From Phymatolithon calcareum (Eukaryota > Rhodophyta > Florideophyceae > Hapalidiales), in NCBI GenBank assembly GCA_977006965.1, contig OZ345358.1, positions 2,542,001-2,606,000 of the forward strand: a stretch of DNA of 64,000 nt, read 5' to 3'. Shown here one piece after another: positions 53,471 through 63,795 of this stretch. Each line of letters starts with the position of its first letter. Position 1 is the stretch's first letter. Both the position numbers and the translations under genes were made by a program. Below the pieces are notes generated by a model. The model saw nothing but the letters and a program-made list of their open reading frames with translations, was not told the origin of the DNA and searched no databases.

Positions 53471-54631
53471 TTAGATATTTGCACATTGCCCCGATCGGAC
53501 GCCGGATACAGTGTTCGTCATCTTTCCAGGCATTCCTGAAGAGACAGGTCCAATGTTGTCAACGCATGTCAAACCAGTCAGAGTGTTGCCCTGAATGAGC
53601 ACTCCACCCTGATTGTTGCTGACCGTCACAATATTCCCATTGTTGTTAACAAAATTCACTCCACCTTTGTTCTCATTGACACCGATGGAAAGACGGCGGG
53701 TGCCAACAATGGACACCAGTCCTGTGTTACCGTGCACTGCCACGTCCTCATTGTTAAAGTCAGTGTCTTCTAGATTGACAGGTCCATCATTTCCTGAAAT
53801 TCGCATATCACCCTGAACATTCCCCTTGACGACACGAACAATTCCCATATTACCAGAGATGATTGCGTCACTGTCTGTACGAACATTCTCAAAAGTGATA
53901 TCACCCTTCACACCACCGATTGCAACATCCGAAAGAGCAGAATTCTTCACATAAACCTCTCCCTCCTGCTCGGAAACACTGAGATCGGCGGCGGTAACCT
54001 GTGCGCCTTGCAGATGAAGATTTCCGACGCCTTTGAGAACGAAAATGGACCCCTCGATCGTATTCACAGCGCATCCAGCATCATTGACAGCAATTAAAGA
54101 TCCCTGCGATTCGAGCATCATGATACCGCCACGAATCTCCGATCCGCAAAGAGTGATATCTCCAAGACCCTGTTGGATGGACAAACCACCGAAGAGGATA
54201 CGAGCACCATTGATATTGACCACCTTGGTCGAACGCATACTGAGCGAACTCATGGTGCCGCGTGCCTCGAAAACATCGGTATCGGCAACGAGAACGGAAC
54301 CGAGTCTAGCGCCGTCACCGATGAGTGTGGATCCGCGGAAATTAGAAACGGAGAAAACACCGTTGACAATCGTCTGCCCGAACAATTCAACGGTGCCGCT
54401 ACCATGCGCGGTGATCGATCCGGAAACATTGACCATTCCACTAGTGACGAGATTGCCGTGAGTGTGAAAGATAGAGCCGGTGATGGCCACATTGTCGAGA
54501 ATGCAGGTGCCGTCATTCACCAGTACATCCGTGAAGATTGTACCGCCAGATTTTCGTCCGTTGCAGACGTATTGCGACGCAGCGGGAGACAATGCGGCGA
54601 GGAGCGCGAAGAGGGCGACAAAACACTTCAT
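53471..54631 (-). CDS. secreted repeat protein, probable beta-solenoid
   Basis: 386 residues from the ATG at 54631. The signal peptide is MKCFVALFALLAALSPAASQ (cleavage near 20). The mature part is a series of about 20-residue rungs of alternating Val/Ile and Gly/Asn/Ser, for example GLVTSGMVNVSGSITAHGSG-like, GNMGIVRVVKGNVQGDMRIS, GNTGLVSIVGTRRLSIGVNE and NKGGVNFVNNNGNIVTVSNN. This pattern, with turn-forming GN/NG steps, fits a right-handed beta-helix. Cys are few and include a pair near the N-terminus (VCNG, GTCILD), two in the middle (LCGSE, AGCAV) and two near the C-terminus (LTCVD, QCANI), suggesting disulphide caps. No catalytic motif is evident, so a structural, cell-wall or adhesive role is only a guess. 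I know no named family for it. Confidence 0.8.
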   Translation of the reverse strand: MKCFVALFALLAALSPAASQYVCNGRKSGGTIFTDVLVNDGTCILDNVAITGSIFHTHGNLVTSGMVNVSGSITAHGSGTVELFGQTIVNGVFSVSNFRGSTLIGDGARLGSVLVADTDVFEARGTMSSLSMRSTKVVNINGARILFGGLSIQQGLGDITLCGSEIRGGIMMLESQGSLIAVNDAGCAVNTIEGSIFVLKGVGNLHLQGAQVTAADLSVSEQEGEVYVKNSALSDVAIGGVKGDITFENVRTDSDAIISGNMGIVRVVKGNVQGDMRISGNDGPVNLEDTDFNNEDVAVHGNTGLVSIVGTRRLSIGVNENKGGVNFVNNNGNIVTVSNNQGGVLIQGNTLTGLTCVDNIGPVSSGMPGKMTNTVSGVRSGQCANI

Positions 54632-54739
54632 GGCGATGGAGTCGCGATGAGATTGATTTCAGAGTTTCTGCCGAAAGACGCTAGAAGTTTTACGACGCGA
54701 TGGATGCCCGCCTTCCCCCGTGGGTGAGAGCATGTTTGA

Positions 54740-54746
54740 ATTTATA
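54740..54746 (-). promoter_or_regulatory. TATA element of the secreted protein gene
   Basis: TATAAAT on the minus strand, 109 bp before the ATG at 54631, giving a predicted 5' leader of about 80 nt. Confidence 0.6.
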
Positions 54747-54834
54747 CGGTGAGTTTTCGCACCTTGGCGGGGGCGTGGCCTTGGTCGCCATTGGATGACG
54801 AGTGCATCTTGATTTTGAATGACCTGCAGAAATC

Positions 54835-54895
54835 AGTCGCGTATCAACTAGTTGAGACAGTTGCCCTCATGAAGAGGGCAGTTTGATACGCGACT
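54835..54895. repeat. double hairpin
   Basis: Outer arms AGTCGCGTATCAA (54835-54847) and its exact complement (54883-54895) enclose an inner stem, TGCCCTCATGAAGAGGGCA. It is located upstream of the secreted protein's promoter and looks like a tiny inverted-repeat element or a cruciform site. Confidence 0.65.
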
Positions 54896-56279
54896 CAAAT
54901 TTTTAAATTATTTTCCGCTCGGACGGGTGTCTCCTTATCGGCCTGCGTTTGAAAAGGTCCAGTATTGCATGGATGGAGTGATGACGGATGACGGATGACG
55001 GAATTGAAGTCGTGCCGTACGGATGACACTGATTGAAGGCAACGTATGTAAAAGTGTGGAGCGAAAGATCTCCCCAGGTATAGATACCGTACATCATCAT
55101 GATGATGAGCACGATGCTCTCGTTGCAGAAAATGAATTCCACGGTGTTTTGTTTCATAGCTAGGCGAAAGAGGCACTGTAATGCATATCGTGTTGCGTTT
55201 TCAACTGAGTTAAATTTACGGGTTTTTGCCATTACTTGGCTAACCTTCTATCATAGCTTCAGGAGGTATCGATACGAACTGCAATGCAGAGTACTGTATT
55301 GTACTTAACAACCCTCGACAAACGTCGTCCCCAAAGGTGCGGAAGGCGTTTTTGCATCAGATGTAGTGGCGGTGTTTGGCGGATAGATCTACTGTGCAGT
55401 ACTGAACAAGTATCCCGCTCGTCTTCCCTGTAGCCGCTATCGTTTGTGACATTCGCTCTTCCATTACGGGCCAAATGTGGACATGAGTTGTAATTTAGCT
55501 CCTCTTCTGGTGCATCTCCAGTTCTGCTTTGGTAACATCTCACGGATCGCTGCAGCATTGTTTCCTCCGGCGATCTGCGACCCAATGTGCCAGCTTTCTC
55601 AACGTCCACTGTGACCTCTGCCAAGGCGAACAAAATAATTCATTGTATTTCAAGGATCATCGTTGCTCGCGGTTGCTTGTCTTTACTCTTCTACTGTACA
55701 GTGCACTAAGTGCAAGTTTTTAAACTACAGTACCTCTTCGTCGTTGTTTGGACCTTTGTTTATTTTAAGCATGGAGATACATTTTGGAACGAGATATAGA
55801 TATCTCCATGCTTTTCTACAGTCTAGGAAGGAGGATCCTTACGGTCAAGAAAAGATAACTATTCGTCCACTTTCTCGCAGTCCAGTAATTTACAAGTGAA
55901 GAATCATTATTCCTCCAGTCGAGGTACGTATCGCTTTCTGCCAATGCTCAGGGAGAAGTAATGATTTGGAAAAAAATCATGATACAAACTATTCTATTAT
56001 TTCTGCTGCATGAAGCAGCAGCGAGCAATGATAACGATGAGCACAGACCCATTCGTTATCATTGGACTCCGCTAATCAGGGCCATGTCAGGAGAGACGCA
56101 TACAAGTCTGCATGCAGGACATGATGAATTTCGAACATCATCGAGCGTATGCAGGATGAAGAAGGCCTGCACTGTACTGCAACAGGGAGAGAAGCTTTGG
56201 AAACTTTTAGAAAGAGTTCTCGAGTACATGCTAGGCGCTCGGACATAAGACCAAACATAAGACAGAAGGCTCCTAGCTA
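54896..56279. other. intergenic, no gene recognised
   Basis: Contains a hairpin at 55767-55813 (arms AAGCATGGAGATA). A 95-codon plus-strand frame (55961-56248) begins with a hydrophobic stretch (MIWKKIMIQTILLFLLHEAA) but has no further support. Confidence 0.4.
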
Positions 56280-56360
56280 CCCTATTGTGGGTAGTGCATG
56301 AGGAAGCCTTGCTTGTATATTCGTAAGGCTGTGGGGCTTTTGAAAAAAATCAAAAAAATG
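56280..56360 (+). mobile_element. R3 retroelement, short tail copy
   Basis: GAGGAAGCCTTGCTTGTATA, TTCGTAAGGCTGTGGGGCTT, TTGAAAAAAATCAAAAAAA matches the R3 3' end. No target-site duplication found. Confidence 0.5.
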
Positions 56361-56938
56361 ATGAATTTTGAATGGCTTCATTCCTGTCGTTCAGGAAAAG
56401 TTGAATTTCTGTCTTGGTAACCTGTAAATAAATACCTATAGTTCTTAATCTTCAGAAAGAAGCACGTTTGCGAAAAGAGCTCTTGATGTGTCCCTGATGA
56501 CAAGGGTCAAGTCCACCGAAGACACAGAAAGCTGAAAATTCTGAACTAGCAGTTCACGTCTGACAGGAATTCTCTTCCTCAGGGCGAAGTCAGGAAAATT
56601 TTTCGTGCCTTTGGAACATGTCGCGTTCTGGTAAGGGATTTTTGCACCAGGGCAAAGCCAGATTTACTAACTTTTAAACAAAATTCCAGCTTCAATCTTC
56701 CTCCCTTTCTTTCACTGAAAGGTATCTTTGGCCTTGTTTTCTCCGAAAACTACTGCCTATTGTACAGGATTAATTCCTAAATTGATGACACCAGATTTCC
56801 AAATTCAGTATCAAGTATTTGTAGATTTGAAAATGAAACTTTACATGCTCTCGGTGTCGTCAAAGACATCAAGGTCATGAAGCAGCTCTAAGTGCCGGCC
56901 AAAGCAGTTTCTACCCGTGAATATACCATAAATGTATA
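56361..56938. other. intergenic, no gene recognised
   Basis: Unique sequence, no open frame of note. Confidence 0.35.
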
Positions 56939-56946
56939 TTACAGCA

Positions 56947-57273
56947 CAAAGCATTGGAAAAAATAATTGCTATTGTAATTATTTAAATTATTGTTCCAAT
57001 AATTTATTCCTGAGTCTCGCATATTTATTGTATTTATTGAGATCGTCGTGGTTGCGACAATTATTGTATCGGACTCCTCATTTTTTCGATCCGGTTATTC
57101 TATCGCGACAGAAAGTAGCAAGAAGGATCCAATAATTCGGGGAATAACCAGTTATTTATACCTCGCTGAACTTGAATACAATAATTTATTGCGTCTGCGT
57201 TCAACAATAAATTATTTATTCTCGACACTTTTCGAGAAAAGAATAAAAATAAATAAATAATTCCAATGCTTTG
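56947..57273. mobile_element. hAT-like MITE
   Basis: 327 bp, strongly A/T-rich, with perfect 13-bp terminal inverted repeats CAAAGCATTGGAA. Both sides carry TTACAGCA (56939-56946 and 57274-57281). An 8-bp target duplication and CA termini fit hAT elements, although the duplication does not match the usual nTnnnnAn consensus at position 7. There is no transposase frame, so it is non-autonomous. Confidence 0.75.
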
Positions 57274-57440
57274 TTACAGCACCGTCTAGCCTTGTACAAG
57301 GCAGTCGTCATTAACGGACTACCGTTCCGGCACTTCCGCACCGTTGAGATATATGAAAGCTTCTCGGAGAGCTCGATTTCAGCACGGAAACCAATGGGGT
57401 ATAATATGCTTTGTGGTTTTATAACACTGATGAAATTTAG

Positions 57441-58003
57441 ACTGCTTTAACAGGAAGCAGGCGCACTGGCAGGAGCAACGCAGAAGCCTTCGTGACACCC
57501 ATGAGAGGATACGTTGCGCGGAGCAAACAGCCGAGGAGCGAGCACGGCGGCGGAAGTGGAGAAGACGTGCAACACCGAGCAAGAAGTCGGTTTCCAGAGA
57601 ATACCTAAAATACCAGCGGTATGCCGCTGCCGGCAGAGCGTCTATAGAGACGATGTCAACGCCCTTAATCAATAGGGACTTACGCGAGTACCGCGCCACG
57701 TGCCATGCGCGGTTACGACTTGCTATCGGATCAGCTGTCAAACGAGCTCGGTGCACTGATCACCGAGCTGCAAAATGTGGCGCAATGAACACACAATGAC
57801 GCCTCGCTACCCGGGGTCGTCAACGGCGAACAATACAGGAGTTCTGCAATTTAGATGGGATATCTGAGACCCTAAGTTTTTCCGCCCGCCCCTCTGGCGG
57901 TGCGTTTTCGTAAGCTACACAAAGGTAGGTAGCAACTGAGGAAGCCTTGCCCATATCTTCGGAAGTCTGTGGGGCTTTTAAATAAACTTTGCTAAAAAAA
58001 ACC
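57441..58003 (+). mobile_element. R3 retroelement, 5'-truncated, 12-bp target-site duplication
   Basis: GATGAAATTTAG flanks it at 57429-57440 and 58004-58015. The coding end RAMRGYDLLSDQLSNELGAL, ITELQNVAQ ends at a TGA near 57788. The tail is GGGGCTTTTAAATAAACTTT plus A-rich sequence. Confidence 0.8.
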
Positions 58004-58254
58004 GATGAAATTTAGGCTCATTTGAAGGAGCATCTCCACCATCTCGACACTTGCGAAATAAGACTCCACAGAAACAACGGCAAACCAAATATCCGTGTGC
58101 CAAGTCTCCCATGCCCGGATCTGCTCCTCATTTGTTGCTGCAAGCTACAAATCGAGCACTAATTATAAAAAATCCCCCCAAATGGAGCATTTATTCCATT
58201 CCATAAATGGAAATTTTGCATGCCAAATTTTGAATTTCACAGTCATTTTCCGGC

Positions 58255-59481
58255 GTCAAAATGGGGAAAAGACCGGCAAATGACTTGGAACACGAACGCC
58301 GGAAAAAGTGAGGTTCTGTTGTCAGCGGACACGAGACCAGTTAACTTCAAGCTGTCAGGCAAAACACTAACGAAAGTCAAAGAAGTGTCATACCTTGGAA
58401 TCTCACTGAGCAGTCAGGGGGTAACCGAGACAAGAATGCTCGAGCGCATCCGGAACGCCAAGATCGCTGTGTATCAGTTAAGACCCCTTGGTGTCTCCAT
58501 GCGCGGTATTAACGCGCTTAAAGCTATCAAGGTATACAAGGCACTGATACAGCCAAGATGGGAGTATGCCATGCATCTAACACCTTGGACGCCGAGAATC
58601 CAGACAGCTATTGAAGAGGTAGAGAGGACCTTTTTCTCTCAAGTCCTTGGTCCAATCGCGAAAAACCGGTCTGCAAGACTTCGTCTTCTCTGTCGCATCC
58701 AAGCAGCTGAAGCCAGGAGAATGGTTTTATCGCTCAAAATGCTCGTGAGAGCCAAGACAAAAAAAGAGAGCCTACTGGCCGTCCCAAAGGATTGCAGAGA
58801 CGTGGATGAATTGCAATGGGTGTGTCGGGACATGGCAGCAATGCTAAGGCATGAGCAGTTCGAGAAGGCCTTGGAGTATCTTAAGCAAGGAATGTCGGCA
58901 GGATCCCTGAAAGCATCACTCTTCAATGATGAAGGGGAGTCTTTGGAATCAAGCAGAAAGAGAAAGATACCGTACGATATAGTCGGAGCAATTCCAGTGA
59001 TTTTAAGGCTTCCGAAAGTACGTCATCGTCAATTGGCGGTGAAGTGGGCGTTTGGGAGATTTTCCCCACTGAGCACGACACTACTAGAAGACAAATTTGG
59101 CGAAATCATATCAAGGCTATTGCACACGGTTGAAACGTCTTTGGCGAGATACCAGCTGACCAGAGAAGAGACCAAGAAGACCGAAGAAGCACTGGACCAG
59201 CTAATCTTCTTTACCAGTGCCTTTTACGAGGACATGGAATAGAAAAACAAAGGATAAGAATTGCGAGCTCGAATCGCCGCTGAGCGCATAGAGGACTCTA
59301 AGCTTTTCCCACATCCGTCCGATGTGGGTTTTTGCAGCTAGGGCCACGATATACAAGATTGCGGAAGAAGCATATATGAATGTTATACTATGCTACAAGG
59401 CTGTAGCAACTGAAACGCATCTCCCTTACAGTCTAAAGAGTGTTACTGAGAGCGTTTAATAAATACTACTAAAAAAAAAAA
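58255..59481 (+). mobile_element. LINE A, longest copy, 14-bp target-site duplication
   Basis: AGTCATTTTCCGGC occurs at 58241-58254 and 59482-59495, so the insertion is bounded exactly. It keeps an uninterrupted coding end (58220-59242), a 240-bp untranslated region with a hairpin around CACATCCGTCCGATGTG, and the tail GCGTTTAATAAATACTACT plus 12 A's. The open frame and long pure A tail suggest a recent insertion. Confidence 0.85.
58256..59242 (+). pseudogene. LINE A reverse transcriptase C-terminal part, open but 5'-truncated
   Basis: The frame begins just after the reverse transcriptase catalytic motif: MTWNTNAGKSEVLLS and KEVSYLGISLSSQGVTETRM. It runs through PRWEYAMHLTPWTPRIQTAI, VERTFFSQVLGPIAKNRSAR and a Leu-rich helical C-terminal region to DQLIFFTSAFYEDME and a stop. 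There is no internal stop over about 320 codons, but the palm domain with the Asp triad is absent, so no active enzyme is made. It is the same clade as LINE B (SYLGIS, WEYA-HLTP and RLLCR blocks in common) but clearly distinct in the C-terminal 120 residues. Confidence 0.8.
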
Positions 59482-59684
59482 AGTCATTTTCCGGCCTCCG
59501 TTCATTTGCCGCATAGTGAAAAAGACCAATGCCAGGGCAATGAACACTCTGGCTGTACCAGGCGTGCGATCAGAAGTAATAAGAGAGACGTTTATTTGCG
59601 ACTACTGATTCCAACATACTTGCAATGCATGTTCCTGGGAGCCTGCAACAGGGCGATGAGAGCTTCTCAGCTTCCAGAAGGTTT

Positions 59685-60160
59685 CTACTCAGCATGAAGA
59701 TAGTCTTTGATATGAGTTCGAGCAAAGTACCCTGGTATACTCAAGCGATCTGATGTGGATTGCACTGCAAGTAGTCTCAAAATCAAGCTGTCCGTTTCAT
59801 GTTCATCCCGACGGCGACGTGGTCCGATTCTGCGTGCCACTTGAACTTCTGGGACAAAGTTATCTCGCTTAAGTCTGATAATGTCGACAGTCTTCACCTT
59901 TGTTTTAAGCTCAGAACGTTCGACCAAAATCCTCTTTGTGCGTAATGAAGACCTTGAAGGACAGTTAATTTGTTCTTCAAGAGCTTCCGGAACAGTTCAA
60001 TTTTCTTATTAGACTCTCTCAGAGACCTATATAGTGGGGAGTACTCTCCTAGAAATGCACTTGAAGTTGCTATGGCGTAAACGGGAACACCAGCTTGTCG
60101 ACAAGGATCTTTTTCCAATGCCATCATGACATTGATTTCTTTGGGTGACTGATTGAACAT
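59685..60160 (-). other. unrecognised broken reading frame
   Basis: Two overlapping minus-strand frames appear to continue one another across one shift near 59930: MFNQSPKEINVMMALEKDPC, SAFLGEYSPLYRSLRESNKK, KLLKNKLTVLQGLHYAQRG, then VERSELKTKVKTVDIIRLKR, DNFVPEVQVARRIG and LAVQSTSDRLSIPGYF to a stop at 59685. The sequence is protein-like, but I do not recognise a family. It may be a pseudogene, part of a transposon or a gene with a small intron. Confidence 0.4.
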
Positions 60161-61600
60161 TGCTCCCTATGCTCGCAAATTTTCAAACAAGAGTTGCGCA
60201 TAATTTTCGTTTACTTTAATGAGCGTTGAAATGTTTCCTCTATTGAGAACGTCTGTACAATAGACAGTAGGCATAAATGTCAACAATGATGGGGTTAGAC
60301 ACGGTGTAGACGCGCAATTATGCAGTGGTGTATTAAATGACATTATCAGCGTGTCTACACCGGAGCTTTATAGCCGCCGCTTGCGATCTATCTACCGGCA
60401 CTGTCAACGAACTAGAGTGAACGACTCTTCCAAAAGGACTGACTGATTAATCACAGACAACGACTAACACTCAACTTACTATTAGTCTAGTGTCAGTTAG
60501 TGTCCCCCTTTTTTTAGGGTGTGCAATCGATCGCTCTCGCCCTTATAAGCCGCGATCCTGATCGCATCAGAGAGAGCTCACCCAATTTCAAAGTAAACCA
60601 AGCCAAGATGCATAATTGCCATGCTGGACCCCAAGAAAGAGGTCTCATCAAAGAATGGAATGAGACTTCAGAATCTTGCTGAGGCTCATCCCTGTTTTAA
60701 AGGGTTTTTGTACTTCATAGAGTTCTCGTTTTGATGAGAGTATAAATTTCAGGTTCTTGAGGACCATTTTTCTCGGACGGCTAGGTGTGACCAAATGATT
60801 TAGGCCATGCGATATAGAATTTCCAATGTGCGCAGATTACTGAAATGTGCTTGCAGCGCCATAGAAATTTCGTGTACTTCAATACTTCGCCTATCGAGAG
60901 CGCTCAACAAGAGCTCTCAGAAAATAAAGCAGCTGGGCCTGAAAATCTATTCAAAATTAAGATCTATCGTCAACAGCCCATCGTTAGGACTAAAAGTCGA
61001 ATAACATTAATCCTGTTCCATAAATTTCTGAAAAAACCAAAGAGCCCACTGCAGTGAAACATAGCAAGCAGCGAAAGTAAAAGCGTATTATTATTGTGCC
61101 TTGCTCTGATTAAGGGGGATTGCTTTTCTTCAGAGAGAGAGACCCGACTTTATAGAAGAAATGTGGGATGGGGCGTATGGCCCTCAATTAAACGCACTTT
61201 GCTAAATAGAGCTCATGATATCCAATCGGCGTCTATTGATGGCGAAAGCAGTGAGCTGAAGAGCACGGGAAACAAAGCGGGTGAGCAGGTTTGTGCGTTC
61301 CAAAGCAGGGGAAGTTCCACAGCCTTGTGCGATATTTAAATTAGGGGTATGGAGTCCTCGTTCAAACCCGGAACTGAGTCGCCCGTACATGTCCAAGGCG
61401 AGGACGTGGAAATCTATTCCTTTCGCGAAGGGAGGTGGACCACAGCGTCGCGTCTTAGCCTTCTCGGCGGAGGTTGACATCTTAGGATGGATGGCGGGGA
61501 GGTCGTACGCCTGCGGTCGGGGGAGGGGAGACTGAGATATCAGAGAGGAACAGGTCGTACTTGCGTTGAGCGTTCCAGGGAAGGGTTTCGTCTTCGAGTA
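60161..61600. other. intergenic, no gene recognised
   Basis: Contains inverted repeats CGGTGTAGAC (60302-60311) and its complement (60353-60362). Frames around 61202-61621 are open on both strands without a recognisable product. Confidence 0.35.
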
Positions 61601-61619
61601 GCACTTTGTCTTGGAGCAC

Positions 61620-62190
61620 ATGTAGATCCGGAGTAAGGGTTTGCAGCTGCACCAAAGCCAGTCATGGAGGTCGTTGTGATGGTAGGGTCTCCCTGCAGCG
61701 CAAGGACATACATACTCAAGCCTGCTATCACATCAAGCGGTACCTCTCACCATGGAAGCGGCACGATCCATTATCAAACCGCCTTGTAGAAGCAAACCAG
61801 TTACCATCCCGACACTCCCGGAAGACCTACACATCTCACATAGACGGGCTGAGGTAATACTCAACCAGCTCATAACTAATTGCTGTCCAATCGTCGCCAG
61901 CTTTCACCATGGACACAACGAGAATGAGCCACTTCCTCACGACCCAATGTGCAAGAAATGCCCGTATGTTGTGAAGGAAACTGTGGAACATATGATCCTA
62001 CATTGTTCGGGTCGGGCTGTTAGTCGACGGAAATTCATCGGCAGAGTTCGGAGCAAAACGGTAGAAGATCTGTGCAGAGAGAAACCCGTAGCGATAATCC
62101 AATATTTGAACGAAGAGAACTTGCTCGAGAGCAAGTTTAGGCGTTAACTTAAAAATTGACGTCATCTGCAATAAAGAAAGAAAGAAATAC
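61620..62190 (+). mobile_element. LINE D, C-terminal zinc-binding end and GAAA tail
   Basis: The frame 61752-62147 contains DPMCKKCPYVVKETVEHMIL followed by HCSGRAVSRRKFIGRV, the CxxC...H...C pattern of the zf-RVT domain at the C-terminus of many LINE reverse transcriptases, and ends EENLLESKFRR. The 3' end is ATAAAGAAAGAAAGAAA near 62180. An upstream frame (61606-61857) overlaps and indicates a frameshift. Only this end of the element is present. Confidence 0.65.
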
Positions 62191-62614
62191 TCATGGGGGG
62201 CGTAGGGGCCGAGATTTTCGGGCGAAGCATAGTGATTCTGCGTGCACAATGCACATGGCGTCTATCCAGGGAAGATAAGATGAGGACTCTTCTTGATTCG
62301 ATTTTAGTACTTGGAAAGGTTGTGGAAGAGACAAGCGACACTGGGGCGGAGCTGGAACTCGAAATTCTTGACCGCGTGCGAAAATCAAACACGCCAACCG
62401 ACATCCAAGACAGAGGCGCCAGCCGACGTGCCTGGGAACAACAAGAAGAACGTCGTGGCAGGAAAATTACCTTTTCCAAGAATGGTATACCGCACCAAGC
62501 AGTGAGGATGAAAGAAAGCAGGCACAGGATTCTCTGTGCAAGATGGTTTGTAGGTCAATTTCCAAGAAATCCTCCGAAGTTGATAGAAGAATAGACAGTC
62601 AAGAAGAAGAAGAG
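62191..62614. other. unrecognised; possible coding fragment
   Basis: The plus-strand frame 62193-62594 (133 codons) has a charged C-terminus ending in a frame-closing TAG just before an R6 tail on the opposite strand. No domain recognised. Confidence 0.3.
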
Positions 62615-62770
62615 TATATTTTTATTTAAAAGTTACCAACGCATCTGACGACACTTTGGGCAACTTTGCGAGTGCCATGCGAACATAGCAAGGGTCTGAC
62701 TTGATTTTCGACAAGTGAGTGCGACACCATCTGGTGGGGTACCAAAACCTACCTCGGGATCAGGAAACGG
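62615..62770 (-). mobile_element. R6 retroelement tail
   Basis: Minus strand: CAAAACCTA-type block, AGATGCGTTGGTAACTTTTA, AATAAAAATATACTC. Matches 42560-42720 and 39190-39370. Confidence 0.55.
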
Positions 62771-62975
62771 CCAGTCAAGGTGCATGGGCAGTTAGAACAC
62801 TCAACAGCATCATGAGAAAGCCTACATGAACCCCTACAAAGGAGAACAACGTGGCCCGAGCCATTGGCGAGATACTACTACGTAATCCTGATTAAGGCAA
62901 CTGAAGTTTCAAGTCTAGTAGAATGCTAATAAGAAAGATGCCGACTTTCCTCAGGTTGGGTCACAGGGTACAGTC

Positions 62976-63050
62976 TCAATAAATCCTAGGATTTATTGAA
63001 GAGCTTTTTTAATTCGATTAATCGTAATTAAAACTGCAATTAATCGAATT
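62976..63050. repeat. two adjacent palindromes
   Basis: A perfect 24-bp palindrome at 62976-62999 (half-site TCAATAAATCCT) is followed by a hairpin at 63011-63050 with arms AATTCGATTAAT and its complement. Confidence 0.7.
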
Positions 63051-63795
63051 CGATTTTGGTGCACTCAGCTGACTCGTGAGTGAGGCTGGCGGTGTATTAT
63101 TGGCTGAAATGTATGACACGTGTCCGAAACACCTGATGCCTGCCTATTGAAGACGTGAATGACCTTCTGTATCATACTGAAAATTGTCTCGATGCAAATT
63201 GCGTTCGTTCGCGCGTGCGCACGGAATTTCGCACGTGCAGCAGCAGAGGAAATCTTGAAGCTGGGCGCATTTGCTGCACAATCATTTTCAGCTGGGACGC
63301 GGTATTGAAGGTGTCCGGGACTCTTCTAAGTAACAATCCAATGCGGAAACATATATGCAGGAGGCCGGAAATTTTTTTCCGAAAAGTATCAGCCTGCGCA
63401 CGCCCATCCATGACGTGTCGAGCCCAATGGACCTTCTACGATTAAAAAATACACCTTCAAGGTCCAACACGCAGCTGAGTTTGTCGCCAGAATTATATTT
63501 ACAAATCGACTTTTGCAGTCCCTTCACCCCAGTCGGAATACACTAGTAAAGTACTGGTTCGATGATATGGCTCGCTGCGCAAGAGTGTGCCTGTCTGCAT
63601 CGCGTTCTACGCTGCCGCTCACACGATACGCTTCAATTCCCACAATGGGACCTGAGTTCTCTGCGCCTGTAGCATAAGAGCGCACTCACCTCGAATCCAA
63701 CTGTCGAACTCGTCCCCGATATTCGCGTGCACAACGAACCCAAGCCCAACACTTGCTTCCGTACACACACGCTGACGCCAGCAGCTGCGCTGGCA
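63051..63795. other. intergenic upstream of the last gene
   Basis: Short frames on both strands, none recognised. The right part is presumably the promoter of the gene starting at 63796. Confidence 0.35.

Noticed and set aside
54173-54727. 184-codon ORF antisense to the secreted protein
   Set aside because: It overlaps a gene with signal peptide and TATA element and itself shows no domain.
60160-60620. Possible LTR because of short inverted and direct words
   Set aside because: No second copy, no TG...CA termini and no primer-binding site.
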